Assembly: GCF_001907975.1 (NCBI RefSeq) | Contig: NZ_CP017834.1 | Span: 1 to 64,000 of the forward strand | From: Silvanigrella aquatica | GTDB lineage: Bacteria; Bdellovibrionota_B; Oligoflexia; Silvanigrellales; Silvanigrellaceae | Length of the DNA: 64,000 bases | Reading direction: 5' to 3' | In this document: positions 37,441 to 46,878 of the stretch, in pieces | Position numbering within the stretch: position 1 is the stretch's first letter | Layout: each line of letters opens with the position of its first letter | Position numbers and translations under genes: made by a program | The notes under the pieces: model-generated | What the model was told of the DNA's origin: nothing | Seen by the model: only the letters and a program-made list of their open reading frames with translations | Databases searched by the model: none

Positions 37441-37929
37441 ATGATTCGAAGTAAATATTATCCACTAATTATAGCAGGACTTTTATCTTCAGCAGCAGTA
37501 TTTGCTAAAACACCTTTTGGAATGGCTGGATGCGGTTTAGGTTCAATTGTTATGGGTTCAGATGGAAATCAAGTATTTGCTTCAACAACGAATGGCACGT
37601 TTGAATCTCAACTTTTTGGAATCACATCAGGCACTTCAAATTGTCTTGAACCTTCAAAGCAGGCGGCTTTAAGCGCTCAACAAAAGTTTATGGCTGAAAA
37701 TTATTCCATTTTATCAAAAGAAATGTCTCAAGGAGATGGAGAAACTTTAAAAGCTTTTTCAAATACTTTTGGTTGTAAAAAAGAAGTTTTTGATCATTTT
37801 GCATCACTTATGCAAAGTTCATATTCTCAAATATTTATTGCACCAGGTAGTATGGCCGCTTTGGATGTTGTGCAATCTCAAATTAAAAATAATCCTCAAT
37901 TGGCAAGCGGATGCTCTCTCGTAATTTAA
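37441..37929 (+). CDS. DUF3015 family secreted protein
   Basis: DUF3015 proteins are small exported proteins of unknown function. This one has a signal peptide (about 1-21, ending AVFA), then the family start GMAGCGLGSIVMGSDGNQVF, the core FGITSGTSNC and the tail MAALDVVQSQI. Cys residues at about 30, 70, 115 and 160 may pair in the periplasm. ATG 37441 is chosen over an upstream start at 37402 because GGGGAAGG is close upstream. It is 162 residues. It is the first of two tandem paralogues ahead of a DUF4105 gene, an arrangement I infer is functional. Confidence 0.85.
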   Translation: MIRSKYYPLIIAGLLSSAAVFAKTPFGMAGCGLGSIVMGSDGNQVFASTTNGTFESQLFGITSGTSNCLEPSKQAALSAQQKFMAENYSILSKEMSQGDGETLKAFSNTFGCKKEVFDHFASLMQSSYSQIFIAPGSMAALDVVQSQIKNNPQLASGCSLVI

Positions 37930-37968
37930 TTTATTTTATTTACATTAAGTCAATTAGGAGATTCTAAT

Positions 37969-38505
37969 ATGAAATTAAAAAAATTAATTCAAAATTCATT
38001 AATTGGATTTGTTTTTATGTCAACTTTTTATTCAAACTCTTGGGCTGAAAATCCTTTTGCAAAAAAAGGTGATTATAAAGATATGGATCAATGGGGTATG
38101 GGTGGATGTGGTTTGGCATCTTTATTTATAAAAGAAAAAGATATGTTACCCCAAATTGCAGCGTCATTTGTAAATGGAATTTCAGGATCTACTCAATCTT
38201 CAGCAATAACAACGGGATCTTCTAATTGTGTTGCCTCTCGAAATGACTTAGCAGCAAAAGAACAAGAAGTTTTTATTACTGTTAATTTATCAAGTTTGTC
38301 GAAAGAAGCAGCTCAGGGAAGTGGCGATCATATTTCCGCTTTAGCAGAAGTTTTTGGATGTCCTAATGAACAATTTGCTAAGCTAAGTCAAACAAAATAT
38401 CAACAAATTTATTCCCAGAATGAACCAACGGTTGTTCTTAAAAACTATTTAAAGGAAGTTAAATCAGATCAAAATCTGTCTAAAATTTGCTTAAGAATTA
38501 TTTGA
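37969..38505 (+). CDS. DUF3015 family secreted protein, second paralogue
   Basis: This 178-residue protein is a divergent copy of the preceding gene, sharing GMGGCGLASLF, TTGSSNC, LSKEAAQGSGDHISALAEVFGC and the C-terminal Cys. It has a signal peptide ending NSWA-EN near 26. The insertion KGDYKDMDQWGM precedes the GCG motif. It starts 39 bp after the first copy, has AGGAG about 8 bp upstream, and its stop lies 2 bp before the DUF4105 ATG, so the three genes form a tight operon. Function unknown. Confidence 0.85.
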   Translation: MKLKKLIQNSLIGFVFMSTFYSNSWAENPFAKKGDYKDMDQWGMGGCGLASLFIKEKDMLPQIAASFVNGISGSTQSSAITTGSSNCVASRNDLAAKEQEVFITVNLSSLSKEAAQGSGDHISALAEVFGCPNEQFAKLSQTKYQQIYSQNEPTVVLKNYLKEVKSDQNLSKICLRII

Positions 38506-38507
38506 TA

Positions 38508-40451
38508 ATGGGTCTACCTAAAATTAAATTAATTTTCTTAATATCTATATTTTTTATATTGATTTTTTTGTTTTTAGATTCAAAAAAAGTCAGCGGAAAA
38601 AATTTAACTTACACAGATGAATTAATTGCCGATGCGACTTCAAAAAAACTATGGGAAACGAGAGCGTGGAAAAAAATTTTATTTATACCTGATCGTTTTT
38701 TAAGTTTAAATCAAAAAAGTCTAATAAGTGAAAAATCTTTTTTTTTATCAGTAGATGGAAAAAATAATCCTGAACACGAATTAATTGCATCTTTGAATTC
38801 ATTTCAGGAAAGTATTCCAATAAATCCTCCAAAAGACTATATGCATCCACAATGTAAACACCCTGCTCGTTTTTATTGGTTAGTAAATGAATTAAAAATC
38901 GATGATAAAAAATTTGTTTTTCAAAAGTGCCCAGAATTGCATAAATTTATTGATTATTTGGATTATGAAGGCGTTTCATTAGTTTTTTCAAATTATATTG
39001 CAGATGGACCCGGTTCTTTATTTGGGCATACCTTTTTAAGGCTTCATAGAAATACAAATAATAGTTCAGAATCTGCAATTTTAGATGATATCGCAAATTT
39101 TTCAGCATTTGTTCCCGCAATAAAAGGTTTATTATATCCTATAAAAGGACTTGCGGGGGGGTATCAGGGACGCTTTTCTGTAATGCCCTATTATCAAAAA
39201 ATTCAGGAGTATAATAACTATGAAAGCCGTGATCTGTGGGAATATAAATTAAATTTAACAAAAAATGAAATTAGAATGCTTGAGCTCGTTCTTTGGGAAA
39301 TGGGTTCAACTTATATTGATTATTACTATTTGGATGATAATTGTTCTTATGTCATGCTTGCTTTACTTGAAGCGGCAAAACCTGATTTATATTTAACTGG
39401 AAAAACTTTAATTTATGCCATTCCCTCAGATACGATTAGAATAGTTACAAAAACTCCTAATTTTGTAACAAATATTACATATAGACCATCTGTTCTTTCT
39501 CGATATTTAAATAGAATGGCAGTATTAAGTAAAAATGAAAATAATTTTGTAGAACAAGTTTTATCAAATTATGATTCTTTATCTAGTTTAGATTTTAAAA
39601 ATTGTGATAAGTTTTGTAAAGCAAGAGTTATTGATGCTTCTCTTGAATATATAGATTATAAAGAAAAGCTTGTTGGTTCAAATGAGCCTATTATTTATCA
39701 AAATTTGAGAAATAAATTATTAATTGCTCGTGCAAATGATGCGGTAAAATCTGAGCCTCTAAAAAATGATCCTCAATCGAGCCCTCCCCATTTAGGTCAT
39801 GATTCTGGTTTATTATCATTAAATTTAGGTTCTTCTTTTTCTGGAGATGTCTTTTCTGATATTCGTTTTCGTCCCGCTCTTCATGATATTGAAGCGAACG
39901 AAAATGGATATAGCAATGGTTTAGGGGTCGGATTTTTAGATACAATTTTAAGAGCAGATTATAAAAATAGTCTTATTTATTTAAAAAATTTTCATTTGTT
40001 AGAAATTACTTCCTTACCTGAACAAGTACCAAATATTGATTTTTTAGCATGGCATTTTGATACAGGATATGAATATGGATTTGGATATGGCGATGCTGCT
40101 TCGCAAGGAAGAGAATATTTAAAATTAGGAATTGGTTCTGCTTTATTTGGATTTCAAAACCAGTTTTTGTTATTTTCTATTGTAGAAGCAGATGTTGGTT
40201 ATTCAAAAGATTTTGGAGCACATATAGGCCCCACTGTTTTACTTGGAGCCATGGCGAAATTGTCTCACTCTTGTAAAATAGTTGCAAAATCAGAGTTATC
40301 AAAAAGATTTAATAAAGATAGAAATATTGATGCTATGGAAAACTCTTTAAATCTTTCCTATTTTATGGTGCAGAATTTTGAAACTCAATTAAGTCTTACG
40401 AATAAAGAGGGCGTATCTGAAGTATCTTTAGGTCTTAGAATTTATTTTTAA
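38508..40451 (+). CDS. DUF4105 family envelope protein with Lnb-like N-terminal domain
   Basis: A hydrophobic N-terminal helix (about 7-24) acts as signal or anchor. The domain of about 100-330 carries the DUF4105/Lnb-type motif: CKHPARFYWLVNELKID, SNYIADGPGSLFGHTFLRLHR and DDNCSYVMLALLEAA, with conserved Cys, His and Asp positions. The C-terminal part (about 420-647) is rich in alternating strands (VGYSKDFGAHIGPTVLLGAM, VSLGLRIYF) and may form a beta barrel in the outer membrane, ending in Phe as barrels do. 647 residues from ATG 38508. It follows the second DUF3015 gene by 2 bp and is probably translationally coupled. Lnb-like proteins have been linked to cysteine peptidase-like folds, but activity is unknown here. 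Confidence 0.8.
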   Translation: MGLPKIKLIFLISIFFILIFLFLDSKKVSGKNLTYTDELIADATSKKLWETRAWKKILFIPDRFLSLNQKSLISEKSFFLSVDGKNNPEHELIASLNSFQESIPINPPKDYMHPQCKHPARFYWLVNELKIDDKKFVFQKCPELHKFIDYLDYEGVSLVFSNYIADGPGSLFGHTFLRLHRNTNNSSESAILDDIANFSAFVPAIKGLLYPIKGLAGGYQGRFSVMPYYQKIQEYNNYESRDLWEYKLNLTKNEIRMLELVLWEMGSTYIDYYYLDDNCSYVMLALLEAAKPDLYLTGKTLIYAIPSDTIRIVTKTPNFVTNITYRPSVLSRYLNRMAVLSKNENNFVEQVLSNYDSLSSLDFKNCDKFCKARVIDASLEYIDYKEKLVGSNEPIIYQNLRNKLLIARANDAVKSEPLKNDPQSSPPHLGHDSGLLSLNLGSSFSGDVFSDIRFRPALHDIEANENGYSNGLGVGFLDTILRADYKNSLIYLKNFHLLEITSLPEQVPNIDFLAWHFDTGYEYGFGYGDAASQGREYLKLGIGSALFGFQNQFLLFSIVEADVGYSKDFGAHIGPTVLLGAMAKLSHSCKIVAKSELSKRFNKDRNIDAMENSLNLSYFMVQNFETQLSLTNKEGVSEVSLGLRIYF

Positions 40452-40475
40452 GAATAATTGAAGCTATTTATTTTT

Positions 40476-41081
40476 TTAATCGGAAATATTATTTAGTTCT
40501 CTAACTCCCCGATTTTTATTCCATGTAACTTCATTTTTATTTATGATGATTTGAACCCATCTCGATAAGATAAATAATAAATCGGAAAGTCTATTGATAA
40601 AAGGAATAATATTTAAATTAATTTCTTTTTCTTTAGATAAAGTCACAGTTAAGCGTTCTGCTCTACGGCAAACCGTTCTAGCCAGGTGAAGATAAGAATT
40701 TAATAAAGTACCTCCTGGCAATACAAATTCGTGTAAGGGAGGCAGCTGATTTTGGCAATAATCAATTATTTTTTCCAATTGCTTCACATCTATTTCACTA
40801 ATTGTGATCATGTTATCCCAACGGGCTGAAAGAGGTGTTGCTAAATCGGAACCTAAATTAAATAAATCATTCTGAATGGCAATTAACCATGAGTCTAATA
40901 GTTTTTGTTCTTTAGCGGGAATGGTATTTATATTTTGTCGGCATATTCCAATAATACTATTTAATTCATCAATTGTGCCATAGCTTTCTAGTCTTAAATC
41001 GTCTTTTGAAACGCGACTTCCATCGGCTAATCCCGTTGTACCTTTATCACCTGTTTTCGTGTATACTTTGACTAAGCGCAT
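40476..41081 (-). CDS. Cob(I)yrinic acid a,c-diamide / cob(I)alamin adenosyltransferase (PduO type)
   Basis: This enzyme transfers adenosyl from ATP to cob(I)alamin, making coenzyme B12. The PduO family motifs are clear: VYTKTGDKGTTGLADGSRVSKDD at the N-terminus (ATP-binding), YGTIDELNSIIG, LPPLHEFVLPGGTLLNSYLHLARTVCRRAERL, and PFINRLSDLLFILSRW. Length 201 residues is typical. RBS AAGGATG precedes ATG. It lies 39 bp after the last BMP-transporter permease gene on the same strand, suggesting operon membership although a B12 role next to a nucleoside-type transporter is unexpected. Confidence 0.93.
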   Translation of the reverse strand: MRLVKVYTKTGDKGTTGLADGSRVSKDDLRLESYGTIDELNSIIGICRQNINTIPAKEQKLLDSWLIAIQNDLFNLGSDLATPLSARWDNMITISEIDVKQLEKIIDYCQNQLPPLHEFVLPGGTLLNSYLHLARTVCRRAERLTVTLSKEKEINLNIIPFINRLSDLLFILSRWVQIIINKNEVTWNKNRGVRELNNISD

Positions 41082-41120
41082 GTTTCATCCTTAATGATAA
41101 GGTGTTAAATACGATGCAAA

Positions 41121-42056
41121 TTATCTGTTACGTAAATAGGGCTGTCCCAGCGCTCTTGGAGCTCTGCTTTTGCCAACAAAACCAGCTACAATGACTATTG
41201 TTAGAATATAAGGAATGATTTGTATGAATTGTGGCGACACTAAAAAATTCCAGAACTGTGTGACAAAAGGGATGTCAGCAGTGAGTTTGGGCATTTGAAT
41301 GCCTTGTAAAAAAATTCCAAGAGCATCAAAAAATCCGAATGCCAGACATGCTAACGCGGCCGCAATGGGGCGCCAACCCCCTACAATGAGTGCGGCAAGT
41401 GCCATATAACCACGACCTGCCGTCATATTACGTGTGTAGCTACTGGATAGGCATATTGAGAGAGTTGCTCCACCCAATCCTGCTAAAAATCCAGAAAGTA
41501 ACACACCGCTCCAACGGGTTCTAATTACATCAATCCCAGATGTTTGCAGAGCATCGGGATGTTCTCCAGCAAATTTGTGCCACATGCCGTAAGGAGAATA
41601 TTTAAACCAAAGCCAAATAAGACCCATAATTACCCATGCCGCAATAATCGGGCCATGAATAAAGCGATTCCCCATAGGAATTTCTGGTGTAGAACCTGTA
41701 TTTTGAAATAATATTTGCGATATAAAGGGGACTGTACCCGCTGCCAAAATTGTAATGGCAGTACCTGTTACAATTTGATTTGATTTGAAATTAATTACAA
41801 ATAAACCGTATAATGCCGCCATTAACATTCCCGCGAGGCCACCACACAGGAAACCTAAAAAGGGAGAATGGGTGAGAGTCGTTACAGCAGCTGCTGTAAA
41901 TGCCCCAGCAAGCATTTTTCCTTCAAGAGCAATATTGATAATTCCGCTGCGTTCGCTCATTAAACCGCCTAAAGCAGCGAAAATAAGAGGGGCGGACATG
42001 CGAATTGTAGAACCGCCAATTGAAGATAAGTTATTGAGCCATTCCGTTAATTCCAT
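41121..42056 (-). CDS. BMP-family ABC transporter permease, second subunit
   Basis: It is one of two integral-membrane permeases of an ABC importer of the branched BMP/nucleoside type. About eight to ten helices are visible with family sequences APLIFAALGGLMSERSGIINIALEGKML (about 20-50), TAITILAAGTVPF, GSTPEIPMGNR and LSSSYTRNMTAGRGYMALAALIVGGWRPIAA (the conserved EAA-like loop near 205-235). Length is 311 residues. The start is ambiguous: GTG 42059 overlaps the preceding gene's stop, and ATG 42056 is the following codon. It is co-translated with the first permease gene. Confidence 0.92.
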   Translation of the reverse strand: MELTEWLNNLSSIGGSTIRMSAPLIFAALGGLMSERSGIINIALEGKMLAGAFTAAAVTTLTHSPFLGFLCGGLAGMLMAALYGLFVINFKSNQIVTGTAITILAAGTVPFISQILFQNTGSTPEIPMGNRFIHGPIIAAWVIMGLIWLWFKYSPYGMWHKFAGEHPDALQTSGIDVIRTRWSGVLLSGFLAGLGGATLSICLSSSYTRNMTAGRGYMALAALIVGGWRPIAAALACLAFGFFDALGIFLQGIQMPKLTADIPFVTQFWNFLVSPQFIQIIPYILTIVIVAGFVGKSRAPRALGQPYLRNR

Positions 42057-42058
42057 CA

Positions 42059-43084
42059 CTATTTAGCCTTTTTTCGAGTTAATATCTTTTCCCATAAACC
42101 ATCAGCGGAGACTGCAAGAATAATCAGAGCCTGTAGAACCAGAGCGAGGTCTGATGTGACATTTTGTGTATATATTTCAAGATCGCTGGCTCCTTTTTGA
42201 AGAATACCAAATAAAAGTCCTGAAAAAATGATGGCAATAGGATTACCTCTTGCCAAAAATGCAACCGCAATTCCGGTAAAACCATATCCTGGAGAAAAAT
42301 CGAGTTTGAAACATTCGGAACGGCCTAAAATTTCTCCTACTCCCACGAGACCTGCCATAGCTCCTGCTACGACCATAGTAAGAATTTGAGTTCTAGAAAT
42401 GCTGATTCCCGCAGTTGATGAGGCTGCATCATTTTCGCCTACGCAGCGAATCTCATAACCAAGAGGAGTTCTGTAAAGAAAAATCCAGGCTGTGATTGCT
42501 AAAAATATTGATAAAAATAAGGCATAAGTGACGGGTGCTCCTTCAAAATAAGAGAATGCTTCGAGAACATAATAATTTGAAATAGGCACAGTTTGTGGAT
42601 TTTGAGTATTAGGATCTTTTAATAAGTAAACAGTTACGTAACTTGCAATACCAGCAGCAATAAAGTTAAGCATAATTGTTGTTATAACTTCATGAGCACC
42701 ACGTTTTGCTTTTAAATAACCGGCAATTCCTCCCCAAATTCCACCAGCGGCAGCAGCACAAAGCCCTGCAAATAAAGGGGCAATATAAGGATTTACAGTT
42801 GGGAATTGCGCGCCTACGATGGCAGCGGCAAGAGCTCCCATAGTGAGTTGTCCTTCTGCGCCAATATTGAACATTTTGGCTTTAAAAGCCATTGCTACAG
42901 AAAGACCTGTTAATATGAGAGGCATGCTGTAAGTGAGCGTCATGCCTACATCGTAAGGAGTCCCAAATCCTGATTTTGCGAAAATAACAAAAACGTCCAG
43001 AGGATTTTCACCAGCAATAGAAGTAATAAGTAAGCCTAAAATAATTGCAAAAATAGTGGCGATAATGGGGCGCAAGATTTTCAT
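42059..43084 (-). CDS. BMP-family ABC transporter permease, first subunit
   Basis: It is the partner permease. Motifs include TYSMPLILTGLSVAMAFKAKMFNIGAEGQLTMGALAAA (about 40-80), GGIAGYLKAKRGAHEVITTIMLNFIAAG (about 120-150), and CVGENDAASSTAGISISRTQI followed by AGAMAGLVGVGEILG. These are typical of the YufP-like subunit. ATG 43084 (341 residues) is preferred over an upstream ATG at 43117 because AGGGGAG lies 9 bp before it and the ATG overlaps the ATPase stop in ATGA, a coupling arrangement. Confidence 0.92.
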   Translation of the reverse strand: MKILRPIIATIFAIILGLLITSIAGENPLDVFVIFAKSGFGTPYDVGMTLTYSMPLILTGLSVAMAFKAKMFNIGAEGQLTMGALAAAIVGAQFPTVNPYIAPLFAGLCAAAAGGIWGGIAGYLKAKRGAHEVITTIMLNFIAAGIASYVTVYLLKDPNTQNPQTVPISNYYVLEAFSYFEGAPVTYALFLSIFLAITAWIFLYRTPLGYEIRCVGENDAASSTAGISISRTQILTMVVAGAMAGLVGVGEILGRSECFKLDFSPGYGFTGIAVAFLARGNPIAIIFSGLLFGILQKGASDLEIYTQNVTSDLALVLQALIILAVSADGLWEKILTRKKAK

Positions 43085-44706
43085 TGTGTCTTTCTCCCCT
43101 CGGAAAGTCCGCCACACATTGCTAATCCTAAAGCGTGTTCATCCACTTCATTGCGTTTATATTCCGCAACAATTTCTCCTCCGTACATAACCAAAATCCT
43201 ATCTGATAAAGTAAAAATTTCGTCTAATTCAGAGGACACAAGAAGAATTCCAACACCTTTGTCACGTTCTGCTACGATTTGTTTATGAATATATTCAATG
43301 GCACCAATATCAACACCGCGAGTAGGATTGGCAGCAACAATAAATTCAGGTTCTTTGCCAAATTCTCTAGCAATAATTATTTTTTGTTGATTTCCACCAG
43401 AAAAACCAGAGGCATTTAACTTAGAATTTCTTGGTCTCACATCATATTTTTCCATTTCGCTTTTTACGGTTTTTTGAATTTCTTTTATTTTTTGAAGAAA
43501 TCCGTAGCGAAATTTTTTCTCCCAATGTCTTCCTAAAATATAATTTTCTTCGGCGCTCATATTCAATAATAAGCCATTTTTATGTCTATCTTCAGGAATA
43601 AAGCCAACAATGAGATCAAGCATTTCAGAGCTTTTTTTATGTTTAACGGCTTTTCCAAGTAAGTTGATATCGCCAGTAGCATGGCTATGTGAACTGGTTT
43701 TTTTTCCAAAATAATTTTGAGGATGAAATATAAGATCTAACAATTCAGATTGTCCATTCCCTTCCACGCCGGCAATACCAACAATTTCACCGCCACGGAC
43801 TCTCATGGATAAATTATTTAAAAGATTTCTTTTAGAATCTTTTGTGAGATAATCTTTCAAAGTAACGTTTTTAAGTTCTAAAACAGGTTTGTTTAAGTTT
43901 GATGCTATAGGTATTTCTGGTCTTAAATTAACATTGCGTCCCACCATCATGGAAGCAATTTTTTCTTCAGTAGCTTCCGCTGTTTTTATTTCACCAACAA
44001 CTTTTCCTGTTCTAAAAACAACAATATTATCTGTAAAATTTAAAACTTCTCTTAATTTATGAGTCACAATTATTATTGTTTTTCCTTCATTTTTAAGTTT
44101 CTTTAAATTTTCAAATAATTCATCGACCTCAATTGGAGTAAGAACAGCTGTAGGCTCATCAAGAATTAAAATGTCAGCATTTCTATAAAGTAGTTTTAAA
44201 ATTTCAATTCGTTGCTGCATGCCAACAGGGAGTTTTGAAACTTTTACATTTAAAGGAACATTCAAACCATATTTGTTTGCAATGGCTTGTATTTCTTTAC
44301 GCGCTTTTCTTCTATCAATGATATTAAAAGGAACAGGAAGAAATGGGATTTTAAGCGTATGCTCTTCGTCACCAAGGATAATATTATCAAGTCCTGTGGC
44401 CGTTTCTGCCAGCATGAAATGCTGATGAACCATGCCAATTCCATTTTTGATGGCATCTCGCGGAGATGCCCAATGCTGCGGCTTGCCATTTACAAGAATT
44501 TCGCCTTCATCTTCTTTATAAAGCCCGAATAGTATTTTCATGGCGGTGGATTTGCCGGCGCCATTTTCTCCTACTAATGCTTGAATAGAGCCTTTTTTGA
44601 CAGAAAAACTGATTTGATCATTGGCAACAATGGAGCCAAATGACTTTGTGACCTTGCGAAACTCTATGGCGAGTGAAGTGTCCTCTAATTGATTTAAAGT
44701 TTTCAT
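43081..44706 (-). CDS. BMP-family ABC transporter ATP-binding protein (two nucleotide-binding domains)
   Basis: This single polypeptide carries two ABC ATPase domains, as in sugar and nucleoside importers of the RbsA/YufO type. NBD1 has GENGAGKST Walker A (about 50-58), signature variant LPVGMQQRIEIL (about 165-175) and ILDEPTAVLTP (Walker B). NBD2 has a degenerate Walker A GVEGNGQSE (about 315-323), FSGGNQQK signature and AANPTRGVD in place of the normal Walker B Glu (Asn/Pro variant). Degenerate NBD2 is characteristic of this family. It starts 44 bp downstream of the third BMP binding-protein gene and overlaps the permease by 4 bp. Confidence 0.94.
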   Translation of the reverse strand: MKTLNQLEDTSLAIEFRKVTKSFGSIVANDQISFSVKKGSIQALVGENGAGKSTAMKILFGLYKEDEGEILVNGKPQHWASPRDAIKNGIGMVHQHFMLAETATGLDNIILGDEEHTLKIPFLPVPFNIIDRRKARKEIQAIANKYGLNVPLNVKVSKLPVGMQQRIEILKLLYRNADILILDEPTAVLTPIEVDELFENLKKLKNEGKTIIIVTHKLREVLNFTDNIVVFRTGKVVGEIKTAEATEEKIASMMVGRNVNLRPEIPIASNLNKPVLELKNVTLKDYLTKDSKRNLLNNLSMRVRGGEIVGIAGVEGNGQSELLDLIFHPQNYFGKKTSSHSHATGDINLLGKAVKHKKSSEMLDLIVGFIPEDRHKNGLLLNMSAEENYILGRHWEKKFRYGFLQKIKEIQKTVKSEMEKYDVRPRNSKLNASGFSGGNQQKIIIAREFGKEPEFIVAANPTRGVDIGAIEYIHKQIVAERDKGVGILLVSSELDEIFTLSDRILVMYGGEIVAEYKRNEVDEHALGLAMCGGLSEGRKTQ

Positions 44707-44750
44707 TTTCTACTTATCTTAATTGGGTTTAAAAATATAAATAAGGCTCA

Positions 44751-45809
44751 TTAATTCTTTTTACCAACGGTATAATAATCTGGAACTTTAATTTTATTTT
44801 CAATGATTTCATTTTTAATACGTTCAATCTCTTTCAATTCTTTATCGGTATATAATTTCTCATTGTGTTTATCGTGGGACCAATCAATACCGCTGTCAGC
44901 AAAACCATATTTTATAACACCGGTTGTAAATTTATTCTCAACAAAGTCTTCAATGGATTTATATACTTTATCATCTACCTTTTTTTCCATACTGGTGAGT
45001 ACGAGTCCTGGGGCAATATGATTTTGGTTTGAATCTACTCCAATAATAAATTTAGTTGACGATTTCTTATTTTTATTAACTTCCGCTACAGCATCAAAAA
45101 CTCCTTGTGAGGAGCCTCCCGCAGCAACAAAAATAACATCATTGCCCTGGTTGTACTTTGAAAGTGCAATTTCTTTTGCTTTTGATGGGTTATTCCATGC
45201 TGATGATGTAACACCCACATAAGTTTCTGTAATTTTAATTTCAGAATTATATTTTTTGACGCCAGCTTCAAAGCCCATAGCAAATCTTTTGATTAGAGGA
45301 ATTTCCATGCCACCAATAAAACTTACTTGTTTAGTTTTTGTTTTCATTGCGGCAATGTAACCTACAATAAAACTTCCTTCATGTTCTTGAAATGAAATTG
45401 ATCTTACATTGGGTTCGTTTATTAAGGAGTCTACTAAAACATACTTTTGTTTAGGAAAGTTTTTTGCTAATTTGCCTACGGTATCAGCGTTATTAAATCC
45501 GACAGCAATGACAAGAGCACAATCTCCACTTGAGAAAGAGCGGATAAATTGTTGAGATTGAGTGTCTTCTCTTACGGTAACATACTTACTATCTGGCGAT
45601 ATATTTAACTTTTTATTATTGATTGCTTTTGTAAAACCTTCAAATGCGGATTGATTAAAGGATTTATCATCTTTGCCGCCTTTATCGAGAACCAAACAAA
45701 TTTTAGGTTTTTTATTACTTGCTGCGAAAGAGGTAAGTGAAAAAGGTATTGCTAAGAAAAAGGAAGATGCAACAAAAAATTTTTTATTTAAGACATTTAA
45801 AAATTTCAT
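44751..45809 (-). CDS. BMP-family (PnrA/TmpC-like) substrate-binding protein, third copy
   Basis: It is a periplasmic binding protein of the BMP family, which typically captures nucleosides for an ABC importer. A type I signal peptide ends near SFAA (residues 1-29). The core has KICLVLDKGGKDDKSFNQSAFEGF, CALVIAVGFNNADTVGKLA, VSFIGGMEIPLIKRFAMGFEAGV, NDVIFVAAGGSSQGVFDAV, and IIGVDSNQNHIAPGLVLTSM. There is no lipobox, unlike many BMP lipoproteins. Length 352 residues. Its ATG begins 1 bp after the stop of the middle copy, so translation is coupled. Confidence 0.93.
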   Translation of the reverse strand: MKFLNVLNKKFFVASSFFLAIPFSLTSFAASNKKPKICLVLDKGGKDDKSFNQSAFEGFTKAINNKKLNISPDSKYVTVREDTQSQQFIRSFSSGDCALVIAVGFNNADTVGKLAKNFPKQKYVLVDSLINEPNVRSISFQEHEGSFIVGYIAAMKTKTKQVSFIGGMEIPLIKRFAMGFEAGVKKYNSEIKITETYVGVTSSAWNNPSKAKEIALSKYNQGNDVIFVAAGGSSQGVFDAVAEVNKNKKSSTKFIIGVDSNQNHIAPGLVLTSMEKKVDDKVYKSIEDFVENKFTTGVIKYGFADSGIDWSHDKHNEKLYTDKELKEIERIKNEIIENKIKVPDYYTVGKKN

Positions 45810-45810
45810 T

Positions 45811-46848
45811 TCAGTTTTTTGCCTCTTTGCTAGTCGTTATGATTTTATCTAATACAAGCTCTTTTTTAATTTCATTTATTTTTTTAATTTCATTTTCAGA
45901 AAACAAATTTTTATTATATTTATCGTAAGCCCAATCTATACCTTCATTGGATAAGCTGTATGAATAAGTGCCTGTTGTGAACTTATCATCAATGAGCTCT
46001 TTTACCGCATCTACAACAGACTTTTCGACACCTTTTGTCATGCTTGTTAATATAATTCCGGGTTTAATCCAGTTTTGGTTTGAATCACATCCAATAGCAT
46101 ATTTTTTAGAATTTGGTTTGCTTGCTTTTTCTGCTGCGTTAAACACGCCTAGGCCTGAGCCACCTGCAGCATGAAATATTATATCTGCGCCTTGATTAAA
46201 CTGATTTAAAGCCAGTTCCTGGGCTTTTGTCGGATTATTCCATGCTTCTACAGAGACACCAACATAACCAACCATAACCTTTATTTTAGGATTTACATGC
46301 TTTGCTCCAGCTGTATAGGCCGTTTCAAATCTATGAATGAGAGGGATATTCATGCCGCCAATCATACCAACAATGCCTGATTGGGATTTAATAGCTGCTA
46401 TGGCGCCCATTAAAAAAGCTCCCTGCTCATCTTTGAAAACAACCGAGCGTACATTTTTGTAATCTACAGTGGTATCAATAACCACAAATTTTTGATCAGG
46501 ATATTTAGGAGCTATTTTTTTTATGGCGTCGGCATTATTAACTCCAACTGAAAATATAACGGAGCATTTTCCTTTAATAAAAGAACGAACAGATTGATTT
46601 AACTGTCCGTCTTCTTTGGCTTCAATGACTTTGCTGTCTTTGGCAACAGGGAGAGTTTTAAAAGCTTTTTCGAAGCCGTTATACGCTTCTTGATTAAAAG
46701 AATTGTCGTCTTTTCCTGCTTTATCAAGAATCATACATATTTTAGGGGCTAGAGGCTTAGTTTCAACTTTTTTAGGATCAAGTAAAGCTTTGGCGTAAAT
46801 AGAAATCGGTATTACTGATACAGAAATAGCAGGTAGTATTTTTTTCAT
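45811..46848 (-). CDS. BMP-family substrate-binding protein, second copy
   Basis: The middle paralogue shares KICMILDKAGKDDNSFNQEAY, CSVIFSVGVNNADAIKKIA, GIVGMIGGMNIPLIHRFETA, ADIIFHAAGGSGLGVFNAA and IGCDSNQNWIKPGIILTSM. The signal peptide is short (about 1-20, ISIYAKA). ATG 46848 with AAGGTG about 9 bp upstream is favoured over GTG 46860. 345 residues. It differs from its neighbours at several pocket residues, for example Gly-Cys-Asp rather than Gly-Val-Asp before SNQN, so ligand specificity may differ. Confidence 0.92.
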   Translation of the reverse strand: MKKILPAISVSVIPISIYAKALLDPKKVETKPLAPKICMILDKAGKDDNSFNQEAYNGFEKAFKTLPVAKDSKVIEAKEDGQLNQSVRSFIKGKCSVIFSVGVNNADAIKKIAPKYPDQKFVVIDTTVDYKNVRSVVFKDEQGAFLMGAIAAIKSQSGIVGMIGGMNIPLIHRFETAYTAGAKHVNPKIKVMVGYVGVSVEAWNNPTKAQELALNQFNQGADIIFHAAGGSGLGVFNAAEKASKPNSKKYAIGCDSNQNWIKPGIILTSMTKGVEKSVVDAVKELIDDKFTTGTYSYSLSNEGIDWAYDKYNKNLFSENEIKKINEIKKELVLDKIITTSKEAKN

Positions 46849-46878
46849 AAAAGTAAACACCTTAACTGTTAAAGAATT

